A stretch of DNA of 64,000 bases, taken from the NCBI RefSeq assembly GCF_030272615.1, contig NC_081405.1, positions 652,878,920 through 652,942,919 of the forward strand, read 5' to 3'. This document shows positions 1 through 10,892 of the stretch, piece by piece. Source of the DNA: Cryptomeria japonica. Lineage: Eukaryota; Streptophyta; Pinopsida; Cupressales; Cupressaceae. The notes under the pieces were generated by a model. It was not told the DNA's origin, did no database searches, and saw nothing but the letters and a program-made list of their open reading frames with translations. The translations under genes were made by a program, and so were the position numbers. The stretch's first letter is position 1. The number at the start of each line of letters is the position of its first letter.

Positions 1-29
1 TTGAATTTTGGACTTTCCCTCTTCATCAT
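1..29 (-). CDS. Start of Copia Gag of E1 (partial, off left edge)
   Basis: A minus-strand ATG at 29 opens a frame reading MMKRESPKF up to the window edge. It aligns with the first residues of Gag in the other Copia elements here (MYKRDAPKLN in E3 and E4), and it lies 58 bases downstream of the E1 primer site on the same strand. Both facts support this as the Gag start of E1. Gag is the structural protein of the virus-like particle. Only nine codons are visible, so domain content and intactness cannot be judged. Confidence 0.55.
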
Positions 30-86
30 TACAATAGGATCTTTCCCTCAAGCAGTTAAGCTTACAACATAGAGGACCTGGAGAGT

Positions 87-98
87 GCTTTGATACCA
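87..98 (-). promoter_or_regulatory. Primer-binding site of E1
   Basis: On the minus strand this reads tggtatcaaagc, complementary but for one base to the 3' end of plant initiator methionine tRNA. It follows the LTR end with a two-base AT spacer, the same layout as in E3 to E6. Minus-strand cDNA synthesis would start here. Confidence 0.8.
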
Positions 99-100
99 AT

Positions 101-1042
101 TGATAACTCAATGATGAATAGTGAGTACAAGTATAAAGAGTTTTCCCGAACTGGTTTGATTGCAGACTGTAAATTACAAGCAATCCCTAACACCGGTCCA
201 AACCAGATTACTATCGGTTAAACATAGTGCAACTATGAAAGACATGAACTGGTCAATCTTCTTAGCTTTCCACACAACCTACTCCCTCATTTCCACTTTG
301 TCCTTATGCATAAACAAATAATCTATAATCAGAGATATAATAACTTGCTAGATCAATCATGATTCACCGCTTGACAGAAAACAACAAAGCATCACATGAA
401 AGAACATCACAAATGACACACATATTTTTCATGTGGAAACCCAATTGGGAAAAACCATGGTGGGGATGAATACCCACAAGCTATTTTGAACTCTTTAGAA
501 GTCCGCTCTATTAGGAGCCTAGTCCAGTTAAAGACTGTTACAATAGGTTCTGTTAGGAACTGATTTTGTTAGGGATCACCCGGTTAAGTGATGGCTAGAT
601 TACCCAGTTAAGAGTTAAACCCTTTTAGAGGTTACCTTGTTAAAGGATTTTATGAACTCAATGGCTTTGAGTCACCTTGTTAAAGGATTTACAACAAGCT
701 GGTTAAAGCTACCCTATTAAGGGATTTTCCAACTGTTGAAGTGATTAAAGATCAACAGGTATTACAATGATCTGGTAATAGCACTCAATCCCAGTGTAGA
801 TCCGCTTTAGTTCCTTCCTTCTGCACACACACTATGCAGGTATCAATCCTCTCAACTGGTCTGGCAAGAATCATGTATCTCTGCACATAGATACACACAC
901 AACATTTGCCAGCAACCTCAGCATGAAACACCACATCGACCTTATAGGAAACAAATAGGTCGGTAGCATAAATCCTAAACCCTAAACACTTAGGTTCTGA
1001 AATTTAGTCGGTTCAATCCTGACCATTGAACACTTTGCATTT
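101..1042 (-). repeat. 5' LTR of E1, proximal part (split by E2)
   Basis: The LTR starts with TG at 101 next to the primer site and is broken at 1042 by E2; it resumes at 5961. Removing E2 and one target copy gives an LTR of about 1.54 kb. It carries the fold-back block ccaattggg (about 442-450) and several degenerate gttaaaggattt motifs (about 590-740), both shared with the LTRs of E3 to E6. The element belongs to the same broad Copia group but its LTR sequence differs clearly from theirs. Confidence 0.75.
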
Positions 1043-1493
1043 TGTTGGTGTAAATAATTATTCATCATGGATATTATTACACTTTACTTAAGTTTACTTA
1101 GGAAATGCATTTCATAGTAGTTTGGGTATGTGACACTTGGGTGTTTGTGCCACATTCGGATAGTGTGTGTAGGAGAAATTCCACCTTTTATGGTGTTGAT
1201 CTTATTGTTACACTCCACATTCAGTGGGTGATCCACCTCATGTGGACTATTATATTATTTCTCCTACCTACCCACACCTATTTCCTACCTACCCTTGTTT
1301 CTTATTGAGCCACATGTCATGTTTGTGTGCTCACATATCCCTAGCCTTGCCTATATAAGCAAGCTCATCTACATTGTATGTAATTATTATTATTGATCAT
1401 TTTCTATTGATGAGAATACAGTTTATTCTTGTCCTATATTGTGTCTCTATTTTATACATTTCATTGAGCTCTTGATCTTGGCAAAATCTCACA
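1043..1493 (+). repeat. 5' LTR of E2
   Basis: 451 bp, TG at the start and CA at the end, directly after the target copy cattt. It carries a TATA-like element at 1352-1359. Its start tgttggtgtaaataatta is repeated exactly at 5505. Confidence 0.93.
1352..1359 (+). promoter_or_regulatory. TATA box of the E2 LTR promoter
   Basis: tatataag lies about 300 bp into the 5' LTR, in the context gcctatataagc, with about 135 bp left for R and U5. The 3' LTR keeps the same box at 5814-5820. It is the likely core promoter for the E2 transcript; the start site itself cannot be seen. Confidence 0.6.
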
Positions 1494-1511
1494 TGGTATC
1501 AAAGCCATTGG
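1494..1511 (+). promoter_or_regulatory. Primer-binding site of E2
   Basis: tggtatcaaagccattgg directly follows the LTR. The first twelve bases match the 3' end of initiator methionine tRNA except one A for G. Unlike E1 and E3 to E6 there is no AT spacer between LTR and primer site. Confidence 0.85.
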
Positions 1512-2975
1512 GGCTTCATTGATTCATCTTGAAGAGGCATTATTGCAATGTCAAGAGGTAGATCTGAGGAGCAACATCTTTTGGAGACGTTCTAGACCAA
1601 ATCCGACCCCGCCATTGCGTCCAAAAGGTCGTTTCCATGAATTTTGGTTATAAAGTCGGCCTATTTTGGTGAGAAAATTTTTTTCGCCGATTTTGCAATT
1701 ATTGTATGAATTTTGAAATTTTTTTTTTTATATATTTTCCGAAAATAAAAATAAAAAAAAATTTCATAAAAAAAAAAAAAAATCAAAAAATCAATTTTTG
1801 GGGGGTCCGCAGACTCCCCCGTGACCTGCCGTACCTTGCAGGTCTGCAGCTCCGTTCCCGCTGTCACCTGCGCCTGTACCAGCCGCCGCCCACGCCGGTA
1901 CCCGCTGTCCATGTCACCACCGCCACTGCACCAAGAAACTTCCGCCGCCACCGTTGAACTCCCGCTGGCTGTCGTTGAACTTCCGCCGGCCTCTATCATA
2001 GCCGCCGCCGCAGATCTCACCTGCACCGCCCAGCTCCTGCGCAGCCGAGATCCTGCCGGCCGCCGCCCACACCGTTCGGCAGCGCTTCCCTCCACCTTCG
2101 GCTACTTCCAGCCCCACGGCTGCCATTATATTCTCCTCTGGCGCTACAAAACCGACAGAATCCACGCCCACCATGTGGCAGGCAGCCACTGGCGCGGTCT
2201 GCTTAATCGTACACACAGTCACTTGCCACGTCATCCGTACGGCCTACACATTCACCTGCCCAGTCAGCAGTCCGTACAGTACGGACGCCCAGTCAGCAGG
2301 GAGGCGAAGTTTTTGCGATGGTCATACGATCGTCAAATTTAATCGGGTGATTTGCTGACGTCAGCAGGGTTTGAAAATTTTTGGACCCCCCTTTCATTTG
2401 CATTTCTGATTTTGTAGTTCAACTTCAGACGATGATATCTTGCTCATTTTTGCTCCTTTTTTCAAGCAATTTTTTTTGACATGGGCTAGAATTTCGTGCT
2501 CTCCATAGTTGTGAAGAAATTTTTTGATTTTGATGCATTGATTTTTCAGAAAATGCAGTTTTTGGTGACTATACCTGAGTAATCCCAGTTTTTGCAACTT
2601 CAGAGGCTTCGTTTAGGGTCATACGACCTCCTTTTCAGGTGCTGTTTTTTTTGAAAGTGTGTATTTTTTCATCTACTTTGACATGATGCTATCAGATTGA
2701 TGCCATTGTAAGTAGAAATTGTACTTTTAGATTTTGGCCATTTTTGGCTCTCTTGGTACTTGTATATTTGTTTGAATCTCAGTTAGATTCATTGCACTAT
2801 TGATTGAAGTCTCTTGTATCTCATTTGAGAAGTTGTAAAATTTGCATCATAAGTCCACTTTGCCTTGTTTTGCAAGTGGCTCATTGTAATCACACTAAGT
2901 ATAAAGTGCCAAAATCATCACTTTGGGGGGGGTACTTTGATTGATTGAATTTGAGAGGGTGTCTCTTGTGCTTTT
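1512..2975 (+). other. Long untranslated leader of E2 with a GC-rich island
   Basis: About 1.46 kb separates primer site and gag. It has an A/T homopolymer stretch (about 1717-1795), then an abruptly GC-rich block (about 1800-2350) of CCG-type triplets unlike anything else in the window. Open frames on both strands there (for example 1821-2342 plus and 1661-2095 minus) are low-complexity A/P/S/R-rich and probably follow from composition. Within the block a perfect 8+1+8 palindrome (2270-2286) is flanked by two copies of cagtcagcag (2261-2270, 2290-2299). The rest (2350-2975) is AT-rich with no frame I can support. Confidence 0.6.
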
Positions 2976-3005
2976 GTGCTCTTGTTTTTCTTCCTTTTTT
3001 CTGCT

Positions 3006-5135
3006 ATGGGTTCTTCTAAGTTTCCTCTCTTAACTCCTCATAATTATGCTACTTGGAAAATTGATGCATGGAGTAAACTTATGGAAAAAGGACTCACTCA
3101 TTACATTGATGGAACTATTGTTGCTCCCACTGATCCTAAGGTTGATCCTGTTGGTCACTTGGATTGGCTCATTAAAAATATCATGGCAATTGGTACCTTA
3201 AGAAAGTATGTATCAAAGGATCTCATTTTTCATATTGAGAAGTGTACTCTAATCAAGGATGCTTGGCAAAAGTTTCAAGACTTGTATGGTCAAGTTGATG
3301 AGATTAGGGGATATCAAATTGATAGTGATCTCACCATGTTGGATCCCAAGAACTTTGATACTATACAAGATTATGTCACTAAGGCAAATGAGTTGAGGGC
3401 ACAACTCAAAGATTGTGGCATTGATAAGAAGGATACTCAATTGATATTCAACTTGATAGGCAAGCTTCCACAAGAATATGCAGCATTTGTTTCTAGTTTC
3501 CAAACCCATAGGATGACAATGGGTTCAAGCTAAAAAATGCCTACATTTGATGCTTTCAATGAAATGTTGATGATGGAACAAACTAAGTTGATAAGCATGG
3601 GCATTCTTAAGGCTTCTAAGTCTCAAGCATTAGTGGCAAATCAAGGGAACAAAGGAAATCAAGGAAATGACAACTCAAACAAGAAGAAATGGCAATCAAA
3701 GCCTAAAGAAAAAGCACCATCTTCTCCACAACAAGGAGATTCATCCTCTTCCAAGAGAGATAATTCACCAAAGAGGGAGAGACCTACTTGTGCTTATTGT
3801 AAAAAGATTTGTCATGAGGAGCATCATTGCCATTCTAAGAAGATTGATGAGCTCACACATATCATTAAAAAGCATAACATTGATTTTCTTAAAGTCTACA
3901 AGAAGGATGATTCATCAACTTCCACTTCCTCACATTCAAAAGGAAAAGGGCAAGCATTCATGGCTTCTACAAGTGGGAAGACTCACTCTTTTGGAACAAG
4001 AAAAGGAAAAGCTCTATGTGCTACTCTTGGTCATAATTCAGAGAGATGGCTTCTAGATTCAGGGGATTCTCATCATATGGCATCTTCGCAGTGTATGTTC
4101 TCTACATTTGAGCCTTGCACCATGCCACAGATTTTGATGGGCAATCATACATACATGGATTTGATTGGGAAAGGATCTATTGACATTGGGGATAACTCCT
4201 TTAATGTTGTGTTGTGTGTACCCCACTTGACAAACAATCTCCTTTCTATCTATCAAATCACGCATGGTACAACTAAGAGAGTTGTGGAGTTCACACCTGA
4301 CTTAGTTTTCATTAGAGACTTGGAGACTAGAGCTATCATTGCGACTGGGGTGGTTGATCATGCATCTCGGTTATACTCCTTTTCAGATTTTGTTGATGAT
4401 GATGATTTCACATTTGATGATTCTACACATAATGATCACACTTCTTATGATGGTTCAATTTTTGAGGAGAACTTTGGGCACTTGAACATGGGGATTCTCA
4501 CATGTGACCCCATTCTTGAGCCTTGTATTTCATCTCCTCATATTGATATCACATCACCTATTGCACTTGATGATGCAGATAGTGCGACAGTTTTTCCTTC
4601 ATGTGATTCAGTGCAACAGGATATTCATTGTTTTCCAGCTTCAGATTCATGTGATGATTACTTGACAGATATTGCAGGTTTGTTTGTGGAATCCTACATT
4701 GCAGATTTGGGAGACATCATTGATGACATTCATCTTCTCTTTGATGAAGGTGATCCTTCTTCGATTGTTGTGAGGGCACACTCTGACCCTCTTGTTCATT
4801 CTCTACATGATCATTCTTTTGAGGTTGACATGATTGTGGATACTTATGTACAACAGTTGGAGGAGGTCTCTTTATGTTTTGAGGAGACATGTGAGTCTTT
4901 GGGACATGTTCTACATCCATCTCCACTAGATCTTGGAGTGCCTTTTTCAGAAGTGTGGCATAGTTTACCACCTTTGGAGGGGGTTTCTTTTAGCATCGAC
5001 ATGGGGACACTTGAGCATTTTTCAGAGATTCCTTTCATCATGAGTTTTCTTAATACATCTTCCCTTCATGATTGGGGAGAATTCATGGATACACCTTTGG
5101 TTTTGTTTCTTCCTAAGGGGAGGAATGTTGTTTGA
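3006..5135 (+). pseudogene. E2 Gag-protease with a stop inside gag
   Basis: The frame opens at 2976, but the ATG at 3006 (MGSSKFPLLTPHNYATW) is the likelier start because it gives the usual Copia Gag beginning. A TAA at 3531-3533 interrupts it; the same frame continues to the stop at 5135, about 710 codons in all. In order: Gag core (3006-3620); a basic linker; one zinc knuckle CX2CX4HX4C (about 3790-3830); an aspartic protease site WLLDSGDSHHM (about 4050-4080; the usual residue after DSG is A); and a pre-integrase-like region ending near GHLNMG (about 4480). The last 210 or so residues are acidic, rich in D, H, S and P, and match no family I know. Where autonomous Copia would have integrase and reverse transcriptase there is nothing. 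Readthrough or a recent knock-out could explain the stop. Confidence 0.8.
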
Positions 5136-5504
5136 TGTTCGTGGAGCAGTTTCTTCATACATCGAGCTTCTATCATTGGTGTAGATTCCACATTGAGGGG
5201 GGGCTTCCTAGCTTCTCTTCTTCTCTCATATGGGGGGGACTTTTTCCTCACATGGGGTTTTGTCCTTCACATTCTTCTATGAGAGTTCTCTTGTATGTTT
5301 TTCATCTCTCTTTTGGGGGAGGGTTTTTTCCCATTGGGTTTTTCTCTCTTTCCCCACTTTGTGAGAGATTTCATTGCATTGGTTTTCATGCATTTGCATT
5401 TGTACATGGGTACCTAACATGGCCTCGTAGCCGGGACCCATCTTGCATTGCTTAGTTACATTGTAGACTTAAGTGCATTCCCCTAAGTTGCACTTAAGGG
5501 GGGG
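5136..5504 (+). other. E2 3' untranslated region with repeated G-runs and polypurine tract
   Basis: The polypurine tract aaggggggg (5496-5504) abuts the 3' LTR and would prime plus-strand DNA. Upstream in the same 370 bases lie at least three other G-runs: gaggggggg near 5195, tgggggggac near 5232 and gggggaggg near 5316. Each resembles a polypurine tract. No coding is supported here. Confidence 0.6.
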
Positions 5505-5955
5505 TGTTGGTGTAAATAATTATTCATCATGGATATTATTACACTTTACTGAAGTTTACTTAGGAAATGTATTTCATAGTAGTTTGGGTATGTGACACTT
5601 GGGTGTTTGTGCCACATTGGGATAGTGTGTGTAGGAGAAATTCCACCTTTTATGGTGTTGATCTTGTTGTTACACTCCACATTCAGTGGGTGATCCACCT
5701 CATGTGGACTATTATATTATTTCTTCTACCTACCCACACCTATTTCCTACCTACCCTTGTTTCTTATTGAGCCACATGTCATGTTTGTGTGCTCACATAT
5801 CCCTAGCCTTGCCTATATAAGCAAGCTCATCTACATTATATGTAATTATTATTATTGATCATTTTCTATTGATGAGAATACATTTTATTCTTGTCCTATA
5901 TTGTGTCTCTATTTTGTACATTTCATTGAGCTCTTGATCCTTGCAAAATCTCACA
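5505..5955 (+). repeat. 3' LTR of E2
   Basis: 451 bp with the same TGTTGG start and TCACA end as the 5' copy, followed by the target copy cattt (5956-5960). About ten single-base differences from the 5' LTR and no length change. Confidence 0.93.
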
Positions 5956-5960
5956 CATTT

Positions 5961-6558
5961 GAATACAATGGTCTTGAACAGATCTCAAGACATTCTCCAT
6001 CGTTCGTTCTTCGCCGCTTCTCGGAGGTGATAACCCATCAAGCGTTCTCCACCGTTTGTAGAGACTTTGCACATTCCTGAGGTAGATATGATCAATCTCC
6101 TTCATTCAAGATCCTTCACATGCATGAGGTTGATGTGGCAACATGATCTGATCTCCATTACAATGCTAACTCATCACACAATTCCATCGGTTGAAACACA
6201 CAGGCTTCGAAACACTTCAAACGGAAACCCTAAAGCTGAGACTACCAACTAGTAGTTATGCCATATGAACCCTAGATACAAAATATTCCATATACTGGTT
6301 CTCATTCCAACATACCGGTTCTAGTTCACAACATCATACTAGTTCACATGGACAAGCATACCGCTTCACTTTTTCACATATGCTAGTTGACAACATCATA
6401 CCGGTTCTCTTTGTTAGTTGCTTAACTCCAATAATCCTATTCACTCTTCATCATGTTACCTGTTCACTCTTCAACATATTACCAGTTCTCTTTCAGCATA
6501 TTGACATCAATGATAACACAATATTATCATGTCAACATATTCTGCACATATGCCAATA
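5961..6558 (-). repeat. 5' LTR of E1, distal part
   Basis: This continues the LTR broken at 1042. The outer end is inferred at gccaata (6552-6558), because the LTR outer ends of E3 to E6 read gccaaca or gccaata and because R1 homology begins immediately after. A cttcaaacggaaaccctaa stretch and repeated ccggttct words occur. The true end could be a few bases off, since the other flank of E1 is outside the window. Confidence 0.6.
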
Positions 6559-8405
6559 CAACTAAGATACAAATCATTAACAGATTTACAAAGATTCCTA
6601 TAAACTCTCACCATTTGGAAACCTATTAAAATTATGCAGCAATATGCATTTTTACAATGACCTCCATACATATAGGGTTTTCTCACATATGTATTGTGTC
6701 ATTTCAACACAACAACCCTTACATAATCTGCCAAATCATCCCTAAATTTTAATGGAACTTAATCCATCTTAAACATGATCAATGCATCATACAATATTTG
6801 ACATTTAAAACTCAACATAGCCATCTTCTTAAATTTATAGAATAGTTCCTTCTTATCTCAAACCATTTTAAACCTTGGCCATATATACCATTCACCTAAA
6901 TGATTTTGATGAGTGAAAAGAAGAATGATTCATGGGGTACTAAAATCTACTAAAAACACTCTCACATGATCCCTTACTGAGTCATCACAAAACCTTTAGC
7001 CAAACAATGACTACTGTAGGTCAATAAACATGGATGTGTGCCTTTTCTATATACTATGAACCCTATTCAACAAACGCCATTAAGAAAACCACATTCGCAC
7101 AACCATTGTGAACTCTAACTGGCATTTTAAAAAATGTGGTTTGGGGTTTTAAAAAAATCATATTTGACATGATTTGCAATGCAATTTCTTTTCCAAGGCG
7201 TTGTTACTGCCTTTTTATCTTCTACGCACTGTTGGAATATTTTTATATTATTGAGATCTCTTCACATAATATTGGCCCAATTTCTACCATACAAAGACCA
7301 AACCACACTTATCTTGTATAGAAGAAACAACACTCAAAGACTATCATTCACTTTGGTTGGTGCATGGCTTTCCCTTTTGTTATTACTATCTTTAAGCCTT
7401 TTTCCTAGTGCCATGAGCACCAAGAATACAAACAAAGATTACAGTACCCATGTTCATCTTGATACAACATCTCCTACCATGATAGAAGTCATTATGTATG
7501 TGTACACCTTCTACAATAATCTATACAACATTAAAGAAAATGCATGAGCTTGGTCTTTGACGACATCGATATCTCTTTCATCCACAAACTCATAGGTGCT
7601 ACTATACATCTAGATTGGTGATTAATAAAATCCTTTCCATTAAACACGTCTTAAATCACAACTTCTTCAAATATGAGATGAATGCCCCTTTGTGTACGCC
7701 TGTGTTGTCACATAATGCCACCCATAACATATTCAATGAATGGCAATAAAGAGCCATAATGCATTAACTCATTTGTAGATATTGGAGAAGAAAATGTTTT
7801 CATGTTGATGAAAATTTCTAGAGCACAAGGAAACCCTAATCAGTCTTGCCCTATTTTTCCTTCAAACACGACTTCTAATGATCTCCCCATATCCCCACAC
7901 CTCCCATTTGTTGCCATATGTTTCCTTGCAGGTTAGTGGGGAATATAAAACTAAAAAAATAACTCTCTCGTGTTGTGCTTTAGCTTCCTTGAGATGCCAT
8001 GTGGAGTGGAGGGAATACCCCCACTCTCCCCACATTATGTGTTTGTTCCCCTTCTTGGCTTTGCAGGATGGTGAAATAGGACCCCCTTTTAAAAAATATA
8101 TTATACCCTTTTCTATCGCATATTTCTTGGGGCCCCACCATCATTTTGCTAGACCTCAAAGGCAAAGGAATTGCATTGAAATTAAATCATTGTTGAAATG
8201 ATTTTAATTATATTTGGAAATGCCCTTAACTAAATCATTAAAAATGATTCAACTAATCTCTCCTCCCCTTTTAAAATTTTGACTTTAACAAATTATTAGT
8301 GCTTTTTATAAATTATTAATTAAACCAATTTAATGATTTAATTAATACAACTCTTTCATATGTCAACCTTGAATTAACTTTGGGAGTGTTGGGTCCCTAG
8401 CGGGC
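6559..8405. repeat. R1 copy a: 1.85 kb dispersed repeat
   Basis: The sequence from 6559 to about 8400 is repeated, in the same orientation, at 45717-46065 plus 53705-55075; the second copy is split by E6. By eye the first 340 bases are roughly 85 percent identical. The copy contains no convincing gene: the open frames at 7179-7547 and 7878-8201 are not matched by long frames in copy b. The end near 8200-8400 is very AT-rich with ttaattaa words, a feature also seen at the start of the solo LTR at 61650. R1 may therefore be an old Gypsy-type LTR, but no primer site or polypurine tract adjoins it. Confidence 0.7.
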
Positions 8406-8410
8406 ATGGC

Positions 8411-9388
8411 CTAAAAAAAAATCATTTTCAGACAACTGACGTCATAATTGCTTGGGAACAACATTCAAACCTATTTTGGATCCAAAAATGTGAACGGGTT
8501 GTCATTGGAACTTGACGTTCAACATCACTAGACTACGACCGAAACCACTGAAGTAGCCTTGAGAATTGCTCTTGAAAACTGATCAAATCATCTACCCGAG
8601 TCTCAAAAACTGGCAATCATACATAATTTTATATAGAGAATATATAATTCCAAATAGATACTCCTGATGATGCTCAAGACAAGAAATTTTAATACTTGAA
8701 GTTGGCTACTCAAGCATACTCTGAAACTGCACGTTCTTAAACCTTTTTAACCCCATTCAATAACCATTTTGTAAAAAATACCAAACATCAGTTTTAGGGG
8801 CCACCACTAGGGAATTCACTTCATTTGGATACAGTCAGAATGTGTGAAAAGGTTTTTTTCTTAGTTCCATCATATGTGCAAGATATTAACATCCAAAGTG
8901 ACCCTCTCTAAAAACTCCTGAAAGTGCTGATTTTCAACCCTTATAAAGTCCATTTGGTTTTGGCTTTGAAAAAACATCAAATGAAGTTTTGGGGTACTAT
9001 AAGAAGGTGAAGTGGTAGATTAATATATAGAGAATCATGGGGAACACTCACCTTGGCATGCAGGTTATTAAATAAAAATCAAGATGCAGGGCTACTTTAG
9101 TAGATTTGACATTATTCAGTCTACAAATTTGAACAAATTGCACATATGGATTTGACTTGGTAAAAATAGAAAGTGAATTCATGGGGCTCTAAAAAATGAC
9201 ATGGGAGATCATTAATATGTAGAAATGGTTTGGAAATACTATCAATTGGTAACAAAATGCAGCTCTCTAAAAAATGGCAATTGTGAGAGCTTTGATAGTG
9301 TGCAACAAGCAATCCTACCTTAGGACCCCAAAACAAGGACTTCCAAAACTCATCAAACCTGATCTTGGGAATTTGTAGATGGACATGA
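8411..9388. other. Unassigned non-coding sequence before E3
   Basis: About 980 bases without a supported gene. The only open frame above 60 codons (9121-9336, minus) has no recognisable feature. The block continues after E3 (15998-16205) and E4 (24062 onward), since both are clean insertions. The last five bases, catga, are the E3 target copy. Confidence 0.5.
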
Positions 9389-10890
9389 TGTTGGCATTAT
9401 AACAAACAATAAGAGATTGTTGGCATTTCAATTAGGATATTGAGAAGGTTGTTGATAATTATGGATATAACTGAATAAGGATGTTTATTGTCTTCACAAT
9501 ATTATTTTGTCATTGATGTCAAGAAATTGATTTTCTGATTTAGTATGATGTTGCCATATCTTAAGAAGTATGTTTTGAAGAGAATTAAGATGTCGGTAAA
9601 AGAAATAGAAAGAATGTGATGAATAGGGAGAGGAATAAGTTATTCAATGGGCAACTATTAAAGAGTTAGACAATGATGAGATCATGTTGTTTAGATTGTT
9701 TTGATATCCTACATATGCTATTGTTTGTAAGGTTAATACTATACTATGTTACCGAGCAAGGAACCTAGTCGGTAAACCCTAAGGAACCTATTTAGTAAAC
9801 CCTAAGGTTATCGCTATCGGTTAATGAAGGCGGAATGTCTACTGAGTGAAGTTTAGTATTTATCGAGTTACAACCGAGTAATAGCTGAATGCATTGGATG
9901 AATACATTCGTTATTTAATGATGGAAGCTGATGAGATGGTTATGATTAAATGATTGATACAACGTGTATGAAGTTTGTTAAGGATCTATGGCAATGGAAG
10001 ATTGGCAGGAAGATCTACAGCTCATATTGAACCGCAATACCCTAGCACAAGTTCCAAAAAATGTATGCAAGTTCCAAGGCGAGGTAAAACATTTTTAGAT
10101 CGAAGGATACATTGAACCTAGTCAAGATTGAAGATCTGATGGCTATTATTGATCATGGGAAATGTGATCAAAGAGATTAAGCAGTTAGCAAATTGTTTAT
10201 AAATAGGAACTGTTGATAAACAATGAATGCGGGCAAGTGTAAGCACACGGATGCTACATAGTGATTACTGAGTACAGAAGCTTGAAGACCCATTTGAATA
10301 ATAGAGTAAGGAGCCCAGCAGAGGGACAAGATAAGTCCTATGACTAGATTGTATTGAGCAAATAAGAATCTACTTTAGCATTTTAGATGCAAAGTTGTAG
10401 ACATACTCATTACTATTATTTATTTGTAAGTGATAGAAAATCTCTTAACTGAGTGGACTTAACAGTCTTATTTGTAAATCCTCTAACAAGGTGACATTTT
10501 GATTGAGTGTTTGAAACCCTTTAACAAGGTCACCTCTAACAAGGTGAAGATCCTAACAGATCTAAGGGAAATCTCTTAACCGGGTCACATCTAGCAATGT
10601 GTTTGTAATCTTTAACATGATTTGCTTTTAACCGAGCATACTCTAGAAGAGTATATTTCTTAGTGGGTCCAAAATCCCATAGTGGTTTTTCCCTATTTGG
10701 GTTTCCACATTAAATATGGTGTTATGAGTGTTGTTATGATTATGTGTTCTTAAGTTTGCATGTTTTACAGTTTTGGTTACATATATCTGTTAAAGCTACT
10801 AAGGTTGAATCTGTTGAATATATTGAAGATTAAGTTTGTATGATTCATCCCCCCCTCTCATCTTATTAACAATTGGCATCAGAGCTAACA
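9389..10890 (+). repeat. 5' LTR of E3
   Basis: Starts TGTTGG and ends CTAACA. Near the end lie a fold-back block (gtttttccctatttgggttt, about 10687) and a pyrimidine run near 10850, as in related LTRs. The final 20 bases (attggcatcagagctaaca) copy the primer-site region and replace the terminus seen in E4 and E6. Confidence 0.9.
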
Positions 10891-10892
10891 AT

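Larger units (their letters stand above)
1043..5955 (+). mobile_element. E2: complete non-autonomous LTR element (gag-protease only)
   Basis: Two 451-bp LTRs (1043-1493 and 5505-5955) start TGTTGG and end TCACA. They are flanked by the perfect 5-bp duplication cattt (1038-1042 and 5956-5960). A primer site follows the first LTR and a polypurine tract precedes the second. The only coding region is gag with zinc knuckle, protease and a pre-integrase remnant. I find no integrase core, reverse transcriptase or RNase H. By eye the LTRs differ at about 10 of 451 positions, about 2 percent, so this is among the younger insertions. It sits inside the LTR of E1. Non-autonomous gag-only elements of this kind have been called TR-GAG. 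Confidence 0.9.

Noticed and set aside
1105-1308. 67-codon frame repeated at 1105 and 5567
   Set aside because: Both lie in the two LTRs of E2 and overlap promoter sequence; duplication follows from the LTR pair, not from a gene.
1661-2342. Overlapping open frames on both strands in the GC-rich E2 leader
   Set aside because: Low-complexity A/P/S/R composition on both strands, no domain, no start context; best explained by base composition.
7179-7547. 122-codon plus-strand frame in R1 copy a
   Set aside because: The corresponding part of R1 copy b does not keep the frame, so there is no sign of coding constraint.
9770-9800. Telomere-like word taaaccctaa (also near 975, 14875 and 17300)
   Set aside because: Single or double occurrences inside LTRs, not tandem arrays.
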